Position numbers and translations under genes: made by a program. A DNA stretch of 64,000 bases. It comes from Voacanga thouarsii. Taxonomy: Eukaryota > Streptophyta > Magnoliopsida > Gentianales > Apocynaceae. The notes beneath the pieces were generated by a model. The model ran no database searches. It was given only the letters and a program-made list of their open reading frames with translations, and was not told the DNA's origin. The stretch covers positions 186,001 through 250,000 of the forward strand of contig JANUWF010001481.1 in the NCBI GenBank assembly GCA_026120185.1, read 5' to 3'. Positions 1 through 11,155 of this stretch are shown here, in pieces; position 1 is the stretch's first letter; every line of letters begins with the position of its first letter.

Positions 1-459
1 GTCAGAGATCATGGTTATTCTCGTGTCATTCTAAGCATGACCCCTATAGGATGGATTTTTACGAGAATCTAGAACTAACGGAGAAATTATAATTAACGTC
101 TAGTATATGTGTTAGTGTTGGCCAGCCTTTGGAGGTATTAATACTAGATTATCCATAGGTGGTGAGAGTAATGACCATCCTATTGATGGAACTATTTTTG
201 GATCATTACCTATTAAGGAAGCTTAATTTGTGATGGTTATGGTACTTAACTTAGAAAATTGTTAACTTTCTTATGAAGCTCTGTAAATTTTTCTAAGAGC
301 CAAAATTTTCATATTTTGATGTTAGTTTTAATAGGTTAACTATATTATGGATAAAATATGATTTTAAATGTGCAATTTTATATGTTTTTTCAAAACAAAT
401 ATTTTTCTGAATAAAGTTTTTTTCCAATCAATAGAAATTTCCGGTTTCAGTCCTTTGTT
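1..459. other. Non-coding start of window, no gene seen
   Basis: This A/T-rich stretch has no long open frame and no recognisable protein motif. It lies directly upstream of a Copia gag relic, so it is probably the LTR or leader of that element, but I could not find a TG/CA boundary or an initiator-tRNA primer site in it. This assignment is inference from position only. Confidence 0.35.
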
Positions 460-2690
460 CTTTATTCTCAAGGAGAATAAGTTAACTGGACCTAATTACG
501 TGGACTGGAAAAGGAATCTGAACATAGTACTCAATGTGAAATAGTGCCAGTATGTTTTGACTGACCTCTATCCTGAAATTGGGGAAGATTCTTACAAACT
601 AGGATCAGGAGGCTAAGAGGATATTGAAGAAAGCCAATGAGATGGCATGTTGCTATACATTGGCTTTTTCATGTCCAATGTATCTAAGCAAGACAACATG
701 CCTACTGCATATGATATCAACATATCATTGTGCACCATATTTGCTAACAAGAGCTAGTTGCAAGCTGGAAGTTTTAAAGCAATCATGAACACTAGGATGG
801 TTGAGGGCATTAGTTTATGAGTATATGCTCAAGATGATTGCTCACTTCAAGAAGGCCGAGGTCCTAAGGGTAATGATAAATCTTGAGTGCCAAATTAACA
901 TAGTTCTTGAGACTTTGCCAGATTCGTACACTTAATTCAAATTAAATTATAACATAAACAAATTGAGTATGTCTTTGATTGAGTTAATGAAAGAACTCTA
1001 GGCTACTGAGAAAATCATAAAGCCTATGTCAAAGGTTTTGGTTACTCATTCTAGTTCATCTTCTAGAACTAGGGTCCAGCCCATGAAGTTTAAGAAGAAG
1101 AAAGCTTAGAACAATACAGGGGCCCAGCCTAAGGGATCTAAGCCCAATCCGTCCAAGCCTAATAGCAAGCCCAATGGCAAGTATTTCAAGTATAGCAAGA
1201 AGGGGCACTTTAAGAAAGATTGTCTACACTTCTTGGCCAAGTCCTCCTTAGGTATTGTTCTTTATTTAGAATCTATTTTGATGGTTGGATCATCATCTAC
1301 TTAGATTGTTGATTTCGGGGTCACTGATCATATTTGTAACACCTTGCAGGGGTTTGACAAGATAAAGAAACTTAATAGAGGAGATCATAAACTACAAGTA
1401 GGAAATGAAGCACAAGTATAGGCTGAAGCAGTGGGCGACTTAGATCTTTTATTTGATTTTAAAAGGATTTTAGTTTTAAAAGGCATTTTATATGTTTTTA
1501 TTTTCAAACAAAATTTAATTTTAGTTTCAAGATTGATTAATTAAGGATATTTTGTTTTTTTCCATTCTGTCATTTTGATCAGTAGAGATGGAAAATTTAT
1601 TTATTCTAGGAACATGTATGGCAATCTCTTTAATATTAATCTTATAAGTCATCAAATAAATAATACTCAAACTAAACTAATAATAAGAAGAGAAAGACCA
1701 CATCGAACAACTCGTATTTATGGCATTTAAGATTGGGACATAAAATCCTAATCGGATTCAAATGTCAATCCAAAATAGGTCTTTGGACTCATTGAAATTA
1801 GAGGAATGGCCGCAGTGTGAATCTTATCTTATGGGTAAAATAACCAAAAGATTTTTTACTCAATAGTTGAAAAGAACTAAAGAAATACTTGAGTTAGTTC
1901 ACATTGATATTTGTGGTCCTATGTCTACACCAACTAGATAAGGGTATGAATACTTCTTTACTTTCACAGATAATCATACTCGTTTTGGTTACATTTACTT
2001 GATGAGGCATAAGACTGAATTCTTTAATAAATTCAAGGTGTTTAAGGCTGAAGTAGAGCGTCAAATAGGTAAACTGATCAAGAAGATTAGACCAGATTAT
2101 GATGGAGAATACCTCCTTAGTGAATTGAATGATTACTTGCCACATCAGGGAATAGTATCTCAGTTGAATACACCTGGGCTCCCCAGTAGAATGGAGTTGC
2201 TGAGAGAAGAAATAGAACTTTGATGAAAATGGTTAGAAGTTTGATGAATGTTAATATGACGGGCTCCCCAGTATCATGTAGCTTTTCCTATTTCTTTTTG
2301 GGGAATGTTTAGAGACAACAGCATATATTTTGCACTTAGTGCCTTCCAAATCAGTACCTAAGATACCTTATGAGACGTGTACTGGACAAAAACCTAGTAT
2401 AAATCATCTCAAGGCATAGGTTATCCAACTGATGTACTGACTAAAGGAAGTACGCTAGACCTAAGATTAGAATTATATTATTTTTTAGGGTATATTATAT
2501 AAAAGGAACAAGTGGTGGATACTTTTATCATCTCCAAAAGCAAAATGTACTTATAGTACTCACAGTACACTAGTTACTTAGAGGATGAACAAAGTTTATC
2601 CATTAAGGTTTCGAGTAAGTTGGAATTAGAAGAGAAGTTAATTGATACTTCAACTTCTAGTACCCAATTGAGTAATTGATGAGACTCCGC
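460..2690 (+). pseudogene. Ty1/Copia polyprotein relic (gag to integrase)
   Basis: Decayed Copia polyprotein. In order it shows: a gag start resembling the LTGPNYVDWKRNL type (about 480-520); a zinc-knuckle remnant KKGHFKKDC near 1195-1225 that has lost its first cysteines; a protease-like D-F-G-V-T-D-H-I-C near 1313 where DSGATDHIC is usual; a GAG-pre-integrase stretch near 1720; an integrase core with HIDICGPMSTPTR (about 1900), YEYFFTFTDNHTRFGY and DGEYL (near 2100), then a damaged TPxxNGVAERRNR-like segment near 2170-2220; and a GTSGGYFY segment (about 2500) like the region just after Copia integrase. Reverse transcriptase and RNase H are absent. The gag, pol and integrase parts lie in several frames with many stops, so it cannot be functional. 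The right end is abutted by the G1 LTR. Confidence 0.8.
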
Positions 2691-3067
2691 TTCATCATGG
2701 AGGTCAAGATCAAGGAGGGGGAGGCGTGACCATGCAAGGACATGGACCGATGATAAGATCTAGGTCCAAGAAGCTTCAAGAGGATTTTCAATCGCTCATA
2801 AAACCATGCTTGAGGATGGAAGAGAGTTGGAAGGTTGAGGAAGCCAGCCAAGAGATCTTTTAATGACTATCCAAGAAGGACCCCAACAAGAACTCAAGCC
2901 AGCAACAATGGCGGACAAAACTTGACTAAGGAGGCCTTCCAGCAGACAACCGGTGCCGGCTCCAAGCAGCCAAACCGACGCCGGCTCCAAGCAGCCAAAC
3001 CGACGCCGGCTTTATTCTGCTCAACAACGGATTCATTTTAGCATTCGACCGCTCGAAGACAGTCCAC

Positions 3068-3105
3068 AACCGGCACCGGCTGTAGTGTCCAAACTGGTGC
3101 CGGTT
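3068..3105 (+). repeat. GC-rich hairpin in G1 LTR
   Basis: The arms AACCGGCACCGG (3068-3079) and CTGGTGCCGGTT (3094-3105) are complementary at 11 of 12 positions around a 14-nt loop. It sits about 125 bp upstream of the TATA box. Function unknown. Confidence 0.7.
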
Positions 3106-3230
3106 CCATCCTGGGCAGCCGCGTTTTTTATGTTTTCTCCGATTTTCTTCAATTTTAATTTCTTGTAAAGACTTATTATGACCCTAAACTGTAATAGAAC
3201 CTCAGGGATTACTTAGCTAGGGTTAGGGTA

Positions 3231-3240
3231 GTATAAATAG
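3231..3240 (+). promoter_or_regulatory. TATA box of G1 LTR
   Basis: TATAAATAG lies about 475 bp before the LTR right end, a position that suits the Pol II start defining the LTR R region. No other core promoter element was confirmed. Confidence 0.55.
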
Positions 3241-3719
3241 AACCTTTTGTGATTTGACAAGACAATTCAAAAACTTTAATTCAAATTTGAGAGAGAATCT
3301 TGAGAGGCCCTAGCCTCCTTGTTCAAGACCATGCTTAAGGGTTAGTCCTCCTTATGAATGAGTCTATAAATCTTTTGGATAATCCAATGTTGTTTTCTTT
3401 GAATGGGTCTTAGTTGCTTTGTTTCTAAGGTTTGTTTGAATTCTAATATTTGGGTGCCTATTTTCTCTATTCTATTTGTTCTTGTTTGCCTTTGTTGCTT
3501 CAAGGATTTGGGGTGAGATTATAGTAGAACTTTCTACTTTTCTAGAGGGTCTTTGAAGCTTAGTTCTTCAAGGGTTTGATAGAGGGTAGGTTGTTATTTC
3601 ACTTTCTCCTTTTTGTCTCTAGAAGAATCTCTGTTTTGATCCTATTTGGTTGAGCTGAACATATATCCAACTAAACCACTCACAACACCAAGCCTACACA
3701 AGGTCATATCAAAGAGTTT

Positions 3720-3732
3720 TGGTATCAGAGCA
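3720..3732 (+). other. G1 primer binding site, tRNA-iMet type
   Basis: TGGTATCAGAGC matches the complement of the 3' end of plant initiator methionine tRNA, the usual minus-strand primer of Copia and chromovirus elements. It lies 13 nt downstream of the proposed LTR end, and gag follows about 860 bp later. Confidence 0.85.
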
Positions 3733-4594
3733 AGGAAAAGCTTGAAAGCAAGAAAAGGAGCCCTACAAAGTTGAAGAACAAGAAAATAGAGAAAATCCCG
3801 TAACTTAAAAATATGGTCCAAAAAGGTCATGAAATCTTTGTTATATTTTGATATTTCGGTTGGAATATTGCTCCTTGATGTTAATATAATCCTTGGGAAC
3901 AAAATTTTCTTGTGTTTGTGGTGAAATTTGGCTTGAATATGAGTGAAAATATTGATTGTTCTTAACTGACGGGATTGCAGCCAGGTGTTTGATAAATATT
4001 CCGTGAGTATGTTTTTGGCTATGGTTGGGAACTTTGATTCTTAATTTTGGGACTTAGTATATCACTCTATTATTGAATTCCATGTCCATTGAACTAAATT
4101 TTTCTAGTACACACTTGTGATCAACTTGTTCTTCATAATCCTAGTTCTAGTAGTTCTTGTTTCTTTATTCTTGCTAAATTCTTGTTTGTTTCTTGGTTAT
4201 CTAGCACACTTGTGCATCTAAGTGTTTGTTCTTGTGTTGATTGAGTCCACCTTTCTTGAAATTCTTGAATTAAAACTTGTTTGCTTGAAGTGCCTAACAA
4301 GTGTTTGTTGAAATTCCCCTAAGACCCCCTAATTGGAAAATTCTTTTGATTTGTGTGATTCACTAAGTTGGACTAAAACTTTAGCCATTGGGGAGAATTG
4401 GGATTGAACAAGAAGGCTTGAGTATTAAGAAAAGGCAAGATGGTGAGCCTATTACTAAAAGAGCCAAAGAGAGCAAACACGAGCGTGGAGTGACCAATCC
4501 TTGAGAACCAACACGCAAGGAAGCGAAGTGAGGAATTATTTTATTCCTAATCTCTTTTGTTTTGCACGTATAAGTAAGCAAATATTCCATCACC

Positions 4595-6150
4595 ATGGCC
4601 CATGATCAAGAGATCTCTAGGCCTAACCCAAGTGGCCCTAGTAGATCTTAAGAAGAACAAATTGATGCTAAGGGTTTGCATGAAGACTTGCAAGCTATGA
4701 TGAGGACTTTGCAAAGTGAGTTCCAAAACATGACAAGGGAGTTGATAAATCATCTTGGACAATCTTCTACCGTTGCACAAAGGAGAGGCTAAGAAGGATT
4801 TGATGTATCTAGCCTATGGATGAGGGATAGTGATGCCCATACTCCTCTGTTAAATGCCCAACAAGGGGAAGAGTGGGTTGAGCACTCTATTGGGGTATTC
4901 CAACAAGTTCTTATGAGAGGGGGAAGAAAGATATGGTATGAGAGGAGGACGAGATAGCGGCCAAGGAAGGAATGGTGGGAACAACCTAAAGGGGTTAGAA
5001 AGAGAGTTTGAGGGAGTTGATGAATGGTATGAGGGGGAACAAGTTGAAGCCTTTGGGGAACACAATATAGGATAGGGCAATAGAGGAGGTAGAGAAGAAA
5101 ATGATGAGGAGAGGGAGTTGAACCACATCAAATTGAAAGTGCCCACATTCTATGGCAAGAGTGACCCCAAAGCATATTTCGAGTGGGAAAGCAAGATGGA
5201 GATATTCCTAGAAAGTCATACCTATAGTGAGAGGTTAAAAGTGAGGTTGGCTATTTTGGGATTTTTGGAGTATGCTTTGGTTTGGTGGGAGCAAGTTAGT
5301 GCACAAAGGAGACAAATAGGAATGGAAACCGTGGCTAGTTGGAATTTGTTGAAAGATATGATGAGGGCAAGGTTTATACCACACCATTACTACAATGATC
5401 TTTATCAAAGGCTCCAATCACTTAAGTAATGGAACAAGAGTGTGGAAGATTACCATAAAGAAATGGAAGTAATGTTGATGAGAGATCAAATCAATGAGGA
5501 TCCTAGAGAAACAAGAGTAAGGTTCTTGGGAGGATTAAATAGGGAAATTGCCAATTTGGTAGAATTACATCCCTATGATCGATTGGAGGATATGGTACAT
5601 GCTGCTACAAAGATTAAGAGGCAATTAAAGAGGAGGGCATTTACTAGACCACCACTTCCAAACCCCAACACTACTAGCAAAGTGCCAATTAAGAAGGATA
5701 AAGCCCCTAAGCCATTTCAAAGGGACTTCAACAAACCTAGGGAAGGTTGGAAACCTAGAGAGGATTGGAAGCCTAGGGAGGATTGGAAACCTAGGGAAGG
5801 ATAGAACAAAGACAAGGGAAAAGCCATGGAGAGGCCACAAACGAATAGGGATATCAAGTGTTTTAAGTGCCTTGGATATGGACATACTTCCCATGAGTGT
5901 CCAAGTAAGAGAACGATGTATACTAATCCCTATGGTGAGGTTTCTACCGGTGAAGAAGAAGAGGGAGAAAGAAACCAAGGAGACCAAGAGGGACATGGGG
6001 ATGAGGAAAGTGATGAAGGGGAAGTTGTTGGTCAAGAATACTCTTTGGTGGGAGTCACAAGAAGGTCATTAAATTCACAAGCCATTGAGGATCAAGATCA
6101 CCAACAAAGAGAGAACATTTTCTATACTAGGTGTCTAACCAATAAAACCC
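4595..6150 (+). pseudogene. G1 gag (capsid-nucleocapsid) remnant
   Basis: Gag builds the virus-like particle and binds element RNA. An ATG at 4595 opens MAHDQEISRPNPSGPSRS, which hits a stop and shifts frame before 5118. From 5118 one frame reads through the retrotransposon Gag domain (VPTFYGKSDPKAYFEWESKM, then VWWEQ and RARFIPHHY). In-frame stops lie at 5427 (TAA) and 5802 (TAG). The C-terminus holds a KPRE(D/G)W repeat of about 18 nt per unit (5737-5801) and a complete CCHC knuckle, C-F-K-C-L-G-Y-G-H-T-S-H-E-C, at 5859-5900, then a very acidic tail. The knuckle is intact although the gene is broken. Confidence 0.85.
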
Positions 6151-8710
6151 TTGTAGTATCATTGTGGATAGTGGGAGTTGCACTAACGTGATTAGTGCAA
6201 ACTTGGTTGAAGAATTAGACATGAGTTGGATTAAACACCCCAAGCTCTACAAATTACAATGGTTGAATGATAGCGGGGAAATGAAAGTAAACAAATAAGT
6301 TTTGGTGTCCTTTAAGATCGGAAAGTACAAGGATGATGCGCTATGTGATGTGGTACCCATGCAAGTGGGTCACTTGCTCCTAAGAAGGCCTTGGCAATAT
6401 GATAGGCATGTAAAGCATGATGGGAGAAAGAATACTTATTCCCTACTCAAGGAGGGAACTAAGTTTACCCTCACCCCCATGGCCCCTAGTGAGGTGAACA
6501 AAGATCAAAGAATCGTGAAGGAGAAAGAAGAGAAGAAGGAAGCGCAAGATGTTAAGCAAAAACAAGAAATTGAGAGGAAAGAAAAAGAGCTGAGAGAGAG
6601 GATAGACAAACAAGTACCTTTGACAATCAAGGATAGGAGTAAGCAAGGGCAAGAGAGGGGAGGTAAAAGAAGAGTGAATTTCTTTGCAAAGGAAAGTGAG
6701 GTCATAGAGGCTATAGAAGCTAAGGAACCGGTTATTCTTCTTTTATGTAAAGGTTCTTATGTTTCTACTAATGATTCTAAATTGTCTTTGCCTAATAAAA
6801 TTGCAGCTATTCTTCAAGAATTTGAAGACTTTTTTCCAAAGAAGGTGCCCGGAGGACTACCACCTATAAGAGGGATTGAGCCTCAAATCGACTTTGTGCC
6901 CAGAGCCGTTATCCCCAACCGACCGGCTATAGAAGCAACCCGGAGGAGTCCAAGGAGTTGCAAAAGCAAGTAGAGGCATTGTTTGAGAAGGGACATGTGT
7001 GAGAGAGCCTAAGCCCATGTGTGGTTTCGGTTCTCTTGGTGCCCAAAAAGGATGGGACATGGCGTATGTGTGTGGATTGTTGCGCTATCAACAACATCAC
7101 GGTAAAATACCGCTATCCCATTCCTAGGCTAGATGACTTGCTTGATGAGCTATTTTGTACGTACATTTTCTCTAAAATTGATTTAAAATCCGGTTATCAC
7201 CAAATTAAAATAAGAGAAGGGGATGAATGGAAAATGGGTTTTAAAACCAAACAAGGGTTGTATGAGTGGCTAGTCATGCCCTTTGGATTGTCTAATGCTC
7301 CTAGTACTTTCATGCAGTTAATGCACCATGTTTTGAGGGAATTTATTGGAAAATTTGTTGTTGTGTACTTTGATGATATATTAATCTATAGCAAATCATA
7401 TGTGGATCATTTGAATCATGTTCAAAGTGTGCTTATTGCCCTCCGAAGGGAGAGATTGTATGCTAATATTGAGAAATGCTCTTTTTGTTTAGAGAGGATT
7501 ACATTCCTTTGGTATGTTGTGAGTGCCAAAGGAATTGAGGTTGATGAGGGAAAAGTGAAAGCCATCCAAGTTTGGCCAACCCTTACCACTATTACCCAAG
7601 TCCGTAGTTTCCATGGGCTAGCTAGCTTCTATAGGAGGTTCATCCAAAACTTTAGCACTATTGCAGCCCCTTTGATCGAAGTGGTAAAGAAAAAGGTGGG
7701 ATTTAGGGGGGAAGAAGCCCAACAACAAGCCTTTCAAGCCTTCAAAGACAAATTGAGCCAAGCTCCGATTCTTATTCTTCCTAATTTTGAGAAAGCCTTT
7801 GAGATAGAGTGTGATACAAGTGAGGTGGGAATAGGTGCGGTCTTGACCCAAGATAGAAAATCCATTGCATACTTTAGTGAGAAATTGTCTGGGCGGCCCT
7901 CAATTACTCTACCTATAACAAAGAGCTTTTTGCCTTGGTGAGGACCCTAGAATATTGGCAACATTACCTTTTGCCAAGAGAGTTTGTCATTCATACCAAT
8001 CATGAGACCCTTAAACACCTCAAGAGCCAACAAAATTTGAACAAGAGGCATGCAAGGTGGATGGAGTTTATTGGGACATTTCCATATGTCATTTAATATA
8101 AAAAGGGTAAGGAAAATGTGGTAGCGGATGTACTCTCTCGAAGGTATGCATTACTAAACTTTTTGGATGCTAAACTTCTTGGTTTTGAGCTTGTAAAAGA
8201 TTTCAATGTTGATGATGAGGAGTTTGGGAATATTTTTCATGTTTGTGAGAATTGTGCATTTGCTAAATATTGTAGGCATGATGGTTTCTTGTTTAGGGAG
8301 TCAAGGTTTTGTGTGCCAAAGGGTTCTATTAGGGTGTTTCTAGTTAGGGAGGCCCATAGTAGGGGACTAATGGTGCATTTTGGTGTTGCAAAAACCTTAG
8401 GCATTTTTAAAGAACATTTCTTTTGGCCAAAAATGAGAAAGGATGTGGAGATACATTGTTCTCAATACATTATTTGTAGGCGAGCTAAGTCTAGATCTCT
8501 TCTACATGGTCTTTATACTTCGTTGCCTACACTTAATGTGCCTTGAGTTGATATATCAATGGACTTCATCTTAGGATTGCCTAGGTCCAAGTGGGGTAAA
8601 GATTCTATATTTGTGATTGTTGATCGATTTTCCAAAATGGCTCATTTTGTGGCTTGTTCCAAGACTAATGAGGCGTCCTATATTTCAGATTTATTCTTTA
8701 AGGAAATGGT
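6151..8710 (+). pseudogene. G1 pol: protease, RT, RNase H, partial integrase
   Basis: The protease has a normal D-S-G-S-C-T-N active site with its Asp codon at 6167. RT follows: [49 protein letters not shown] and the catalytic YFDD at 7366-7377. RNase H begins [12 protein letters not shown] at about 7810 and continues in another frame after about 7920 ([16 protein letters not shown]). A stop lies at 8095, followed by KGKENVVADVLSRR. Integrase shows its HHCC zinc-binding segment (about 8350-8490) and [13 protein letters not shown] with the first catalytic Asp near 8560, after a stop at 8544 where Trp is usual. At least three frameshifts separate these blocks. The catalytic YFDD and DSG are preserved, so decay is recent relative to D. 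Confidence 0.9.
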
Positions 8711-9815
8711 GTGAAAAATACAATAAATAATTGTAATTTTCTAAATGAATGGGAATTAGCCACAAAACTAGAGATAAATCTATGATCCATATTCTATATT
8801 TCATCATCAAGTTTCGTCAATCCTTAAAGAATTAAGCTTCACAAACATTGTCAAAGGCATAAACAAGATTAACTCTTTTATCTAAACATAGTCTATGTCA
8901 TGCCCAATATCTAAGTATACATAAAAATAACTTTCCTAGAAAAGTCTTAAGTATAATCCTAAGCAAAAAAATGAATAATAACTTCACCAAACCAACACAT
9001 ATCAACATACATACCAATAAGCCTTGAAAACTAACCCAACAATGCGAAAGAATTTGAAAAAATTTTAGCCAAATTACAAAAACTAGAAATTTGGCCCAAA
9101 ATATAAGAGAATTCCAAAATAAATAATACAAAATTGAAAAGAAATATTATTCAACCTCTCTCCCACACTTAAATTTGACAATGTCCTCATAGGCCATAAT
9201 TCAAACAATGTAAGCATTTTCAATAGGACAAATAGAAATAAAAAGGGAGTAAAAGGTAAATAAAGATTCTCTTAGCATCTTGAAACTTAATTATGTCATA
9301 GGAGGGAAAGGAAAGATGATGGTTTTCCAAAAGAAGAAAATCTTCAATACTACAAAAAAAAAAAAAAAGAAAGAAAGAAAACAACAATAGTATACCATGG
9401 CTAAAGAGATAATAATAAAAAAGAATACAAAAATAATAGACAAAGAAAATAATTCAAAAGCAAATATAAATAAAAAGGATATAAGAAGTTGTACCAAAAA
9501 AAAAAAAAATTATTAGTATCAATATTAATAACAAATAAATCATCATATAATAACAACAACAACAACAACAATATACCCAAATATTATTAATAAGTCATAA
9601 AATCAACTTATATAAATAATACCAAAACATATGTTTGTATCAAGAATTATATTATTATCAATACAACAAAGCCACAAAACAAATGAATAAAACCCAATAA
9701 TTGCACTAAAGATACACTAAATCAATATACACATGCTAATACCTCCAAATCAATAACTATCCTATATAAATGGAATAAAACTCCAATATATTATCCCCTA
9801 GAACTAGTAAATAGC
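8711..9815 (-). other. A body, non-coding, left part
   Basis: About 1.1 kb of A/T-rich sequence homologous to 34190-35280 of element B. No protein motif is present; the open frames here are A/T-rich noise. It contains a poly-A tract at 9352-9368 and an (AAC)n run at about 9552-9571, at the site where B has (TAA)n. Confidence 0.6.
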
Positions 9816-10063
9816 TGTTGACGTCAACTTTGCTGAGCCGACACAACGGTTACTTTAAGCCGGTGCCGATTCGATAAATTGGGATGAGCCGATAAAGTCA
9901 ACATTTCAAGCAGCTGACAGTCATAGTCAACATCGGCACCACGGAGCCGATAAGAAGGAAAACAAATTCCTGATCTTTTGGCGCAAGAATTCTGCACAAC
10001 CGTTGGAAGCACTCTTTGGCCGGAAGAAACTCCACGATCTGTTAGTGGCTCGATTGTAGTAAG

Positions 10064-10070
10064 TATAAAA
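10064..10070 (+). promoter_or_regulatory. TATA box of G2 5' LTR
   Basis: TATAAAA followed by TGGGAGCATTG about 250 bp into the LTR; the same box stands at 23583-23589 in the 3' LTR. Transcription from it would now have to cross the nested solo LTR before reaching gag. Confidence 0.55.
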
Positions 10071-11144
10071 TGGGAGCATTGCCCAAAACCGAACACATCA
10101 ATCAAACCATCAACCAACAATATTCAATTTCTTCTACTTTGTTGTCATTTACAACTTTTTAGTCTAGGATTTCAATTCATTAAAGCTTTCTTACCGCTTT
10201 GTTATAGCTTTCCTTTACAACTTTATTTCCAATTTTTCCTTACAGCTTTCTGTTCTACTTTTGAATATTAGACCCTTTTTTGTACTTTCCTTTAAGCAAG
10301 TTAATACAAGTATCAGTCTATTACCCCAGAAAAGTCATTCCGTTGAGCATTTTTAGCTGACTTTCTTGAACCCTTTCTATAGTAAGTTCAAGGAACCCGG
10401 TCCCTAATTCAAAAGAGATCAGATACCATTTTTTGTTTCGCTATATCGGATTGTTTGTGTTTATCGAAAATGAAGCCGATCCCCGTTTGCATCGTGTAAT
10501 AACCCGCTTTATATTAAGGACTTGCATAGGGTGGACTTGTGTTAAAAAAAAAAAAATAAGAGAAGATAAAATATAAAAAGAATTTATGATACATGTTATT
10601 CCATTATTACTATTATCCATTATTGCTATTTTATATTTATTATCTAATACCAAAATCTCTTGGCAATATTAAATTATAGTATTAATAAAATTAAATAATT
10701 ATATCGAATTATTATATTATTCTTATCATTATTTATATATGTATATATATGCATATATTATACCTAATCCTATAAATATCTTAGGTTATATTATATTATA
10801 TGGAAAGATATTTTAGGGGACCCACAAGGATATTTTAGGGGCCCACAAAAATTAAATAAAGGTGGCCTACAAGCATGACATTGTTGACCAAATTTGACCA
10901 TTATTAGACTTCCTCTAATTAAGCTTAATTAAGCTAAGGGAGGTTAGGATAAGTTAATCTCGATTAAGCATATATTAGTCCTAAGAGATTTTAAGAATTT
11001 CTTCAAACTTCTAGAGGACCCTACAATCTTCTAGGACAATCCACAATTCTCTTGAAAAACCTAGAGAAGTCTCAAGACTTCTAAAAATAGCCAACTCACC
11101 CTAGATCTTTTATAAAGTCCAAAATAAGACCAAGGGGAGCAAGC

Positions 11145-11155
11145 TATATAAATAG
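11145..11155 (+). promoter_or_regulatory. TATA box of the 3.3-kb solo LTR
   Basis: TATATAAATAG, about 650 bp into the LTR, is followed at once by a purine-rich leader (GA-rich from about 11175 to 11340) like a plant 5' untranslated region. This could still promote transcription rightwards into G2. Confidence 0.5.

Larger units (their letters stand above)
2727..3706 (+). repeat. G1 5' LTR
   Basis: The LTR starts TGACC and ends GGTCA, a 5-bp terminal inverted repeat, and lies 13 nt upstream of the primer site. It contains a TATA box, a 25-bp direct duplication (2955-2979 and 2980-3004, with a third partial start at 3005) and a GC-rich hairpin at 3068-3105. There is no partner LTR in the window to confirm the ends; an alternative right end is TATCA at 3710. 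Its first 100 bases can be read as GPMIRSRSKKLQEDFQSLIK, like the tail that Gypsy pol frames run into a 3' LTR. Confidence 0.6.
2727..8710 (+). mobile_element. G1: truncated Ty3/Gypsy element, Reina-like chromovirus
   Basis: An LTR, an initiator-Met primer site, gag and pol follow each other in canonical Gypsy order (protease, RT, RNase H, integrase). The pol sequence stops about 50 codons past the first catalytic Asp of integrase, where sequence of element A begins abruptly at about 8711. The rest of integrase, any chromodomain and the 3' LTR are missing. Assignment to the Reina-like chromoviruses rests on the GLYT-LP...[10 protein letters not shown] integrase style and the iMet primer; the diagnostic chromodomain cannot be checked, so the lineage is inference. 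Confidence 0.82.
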
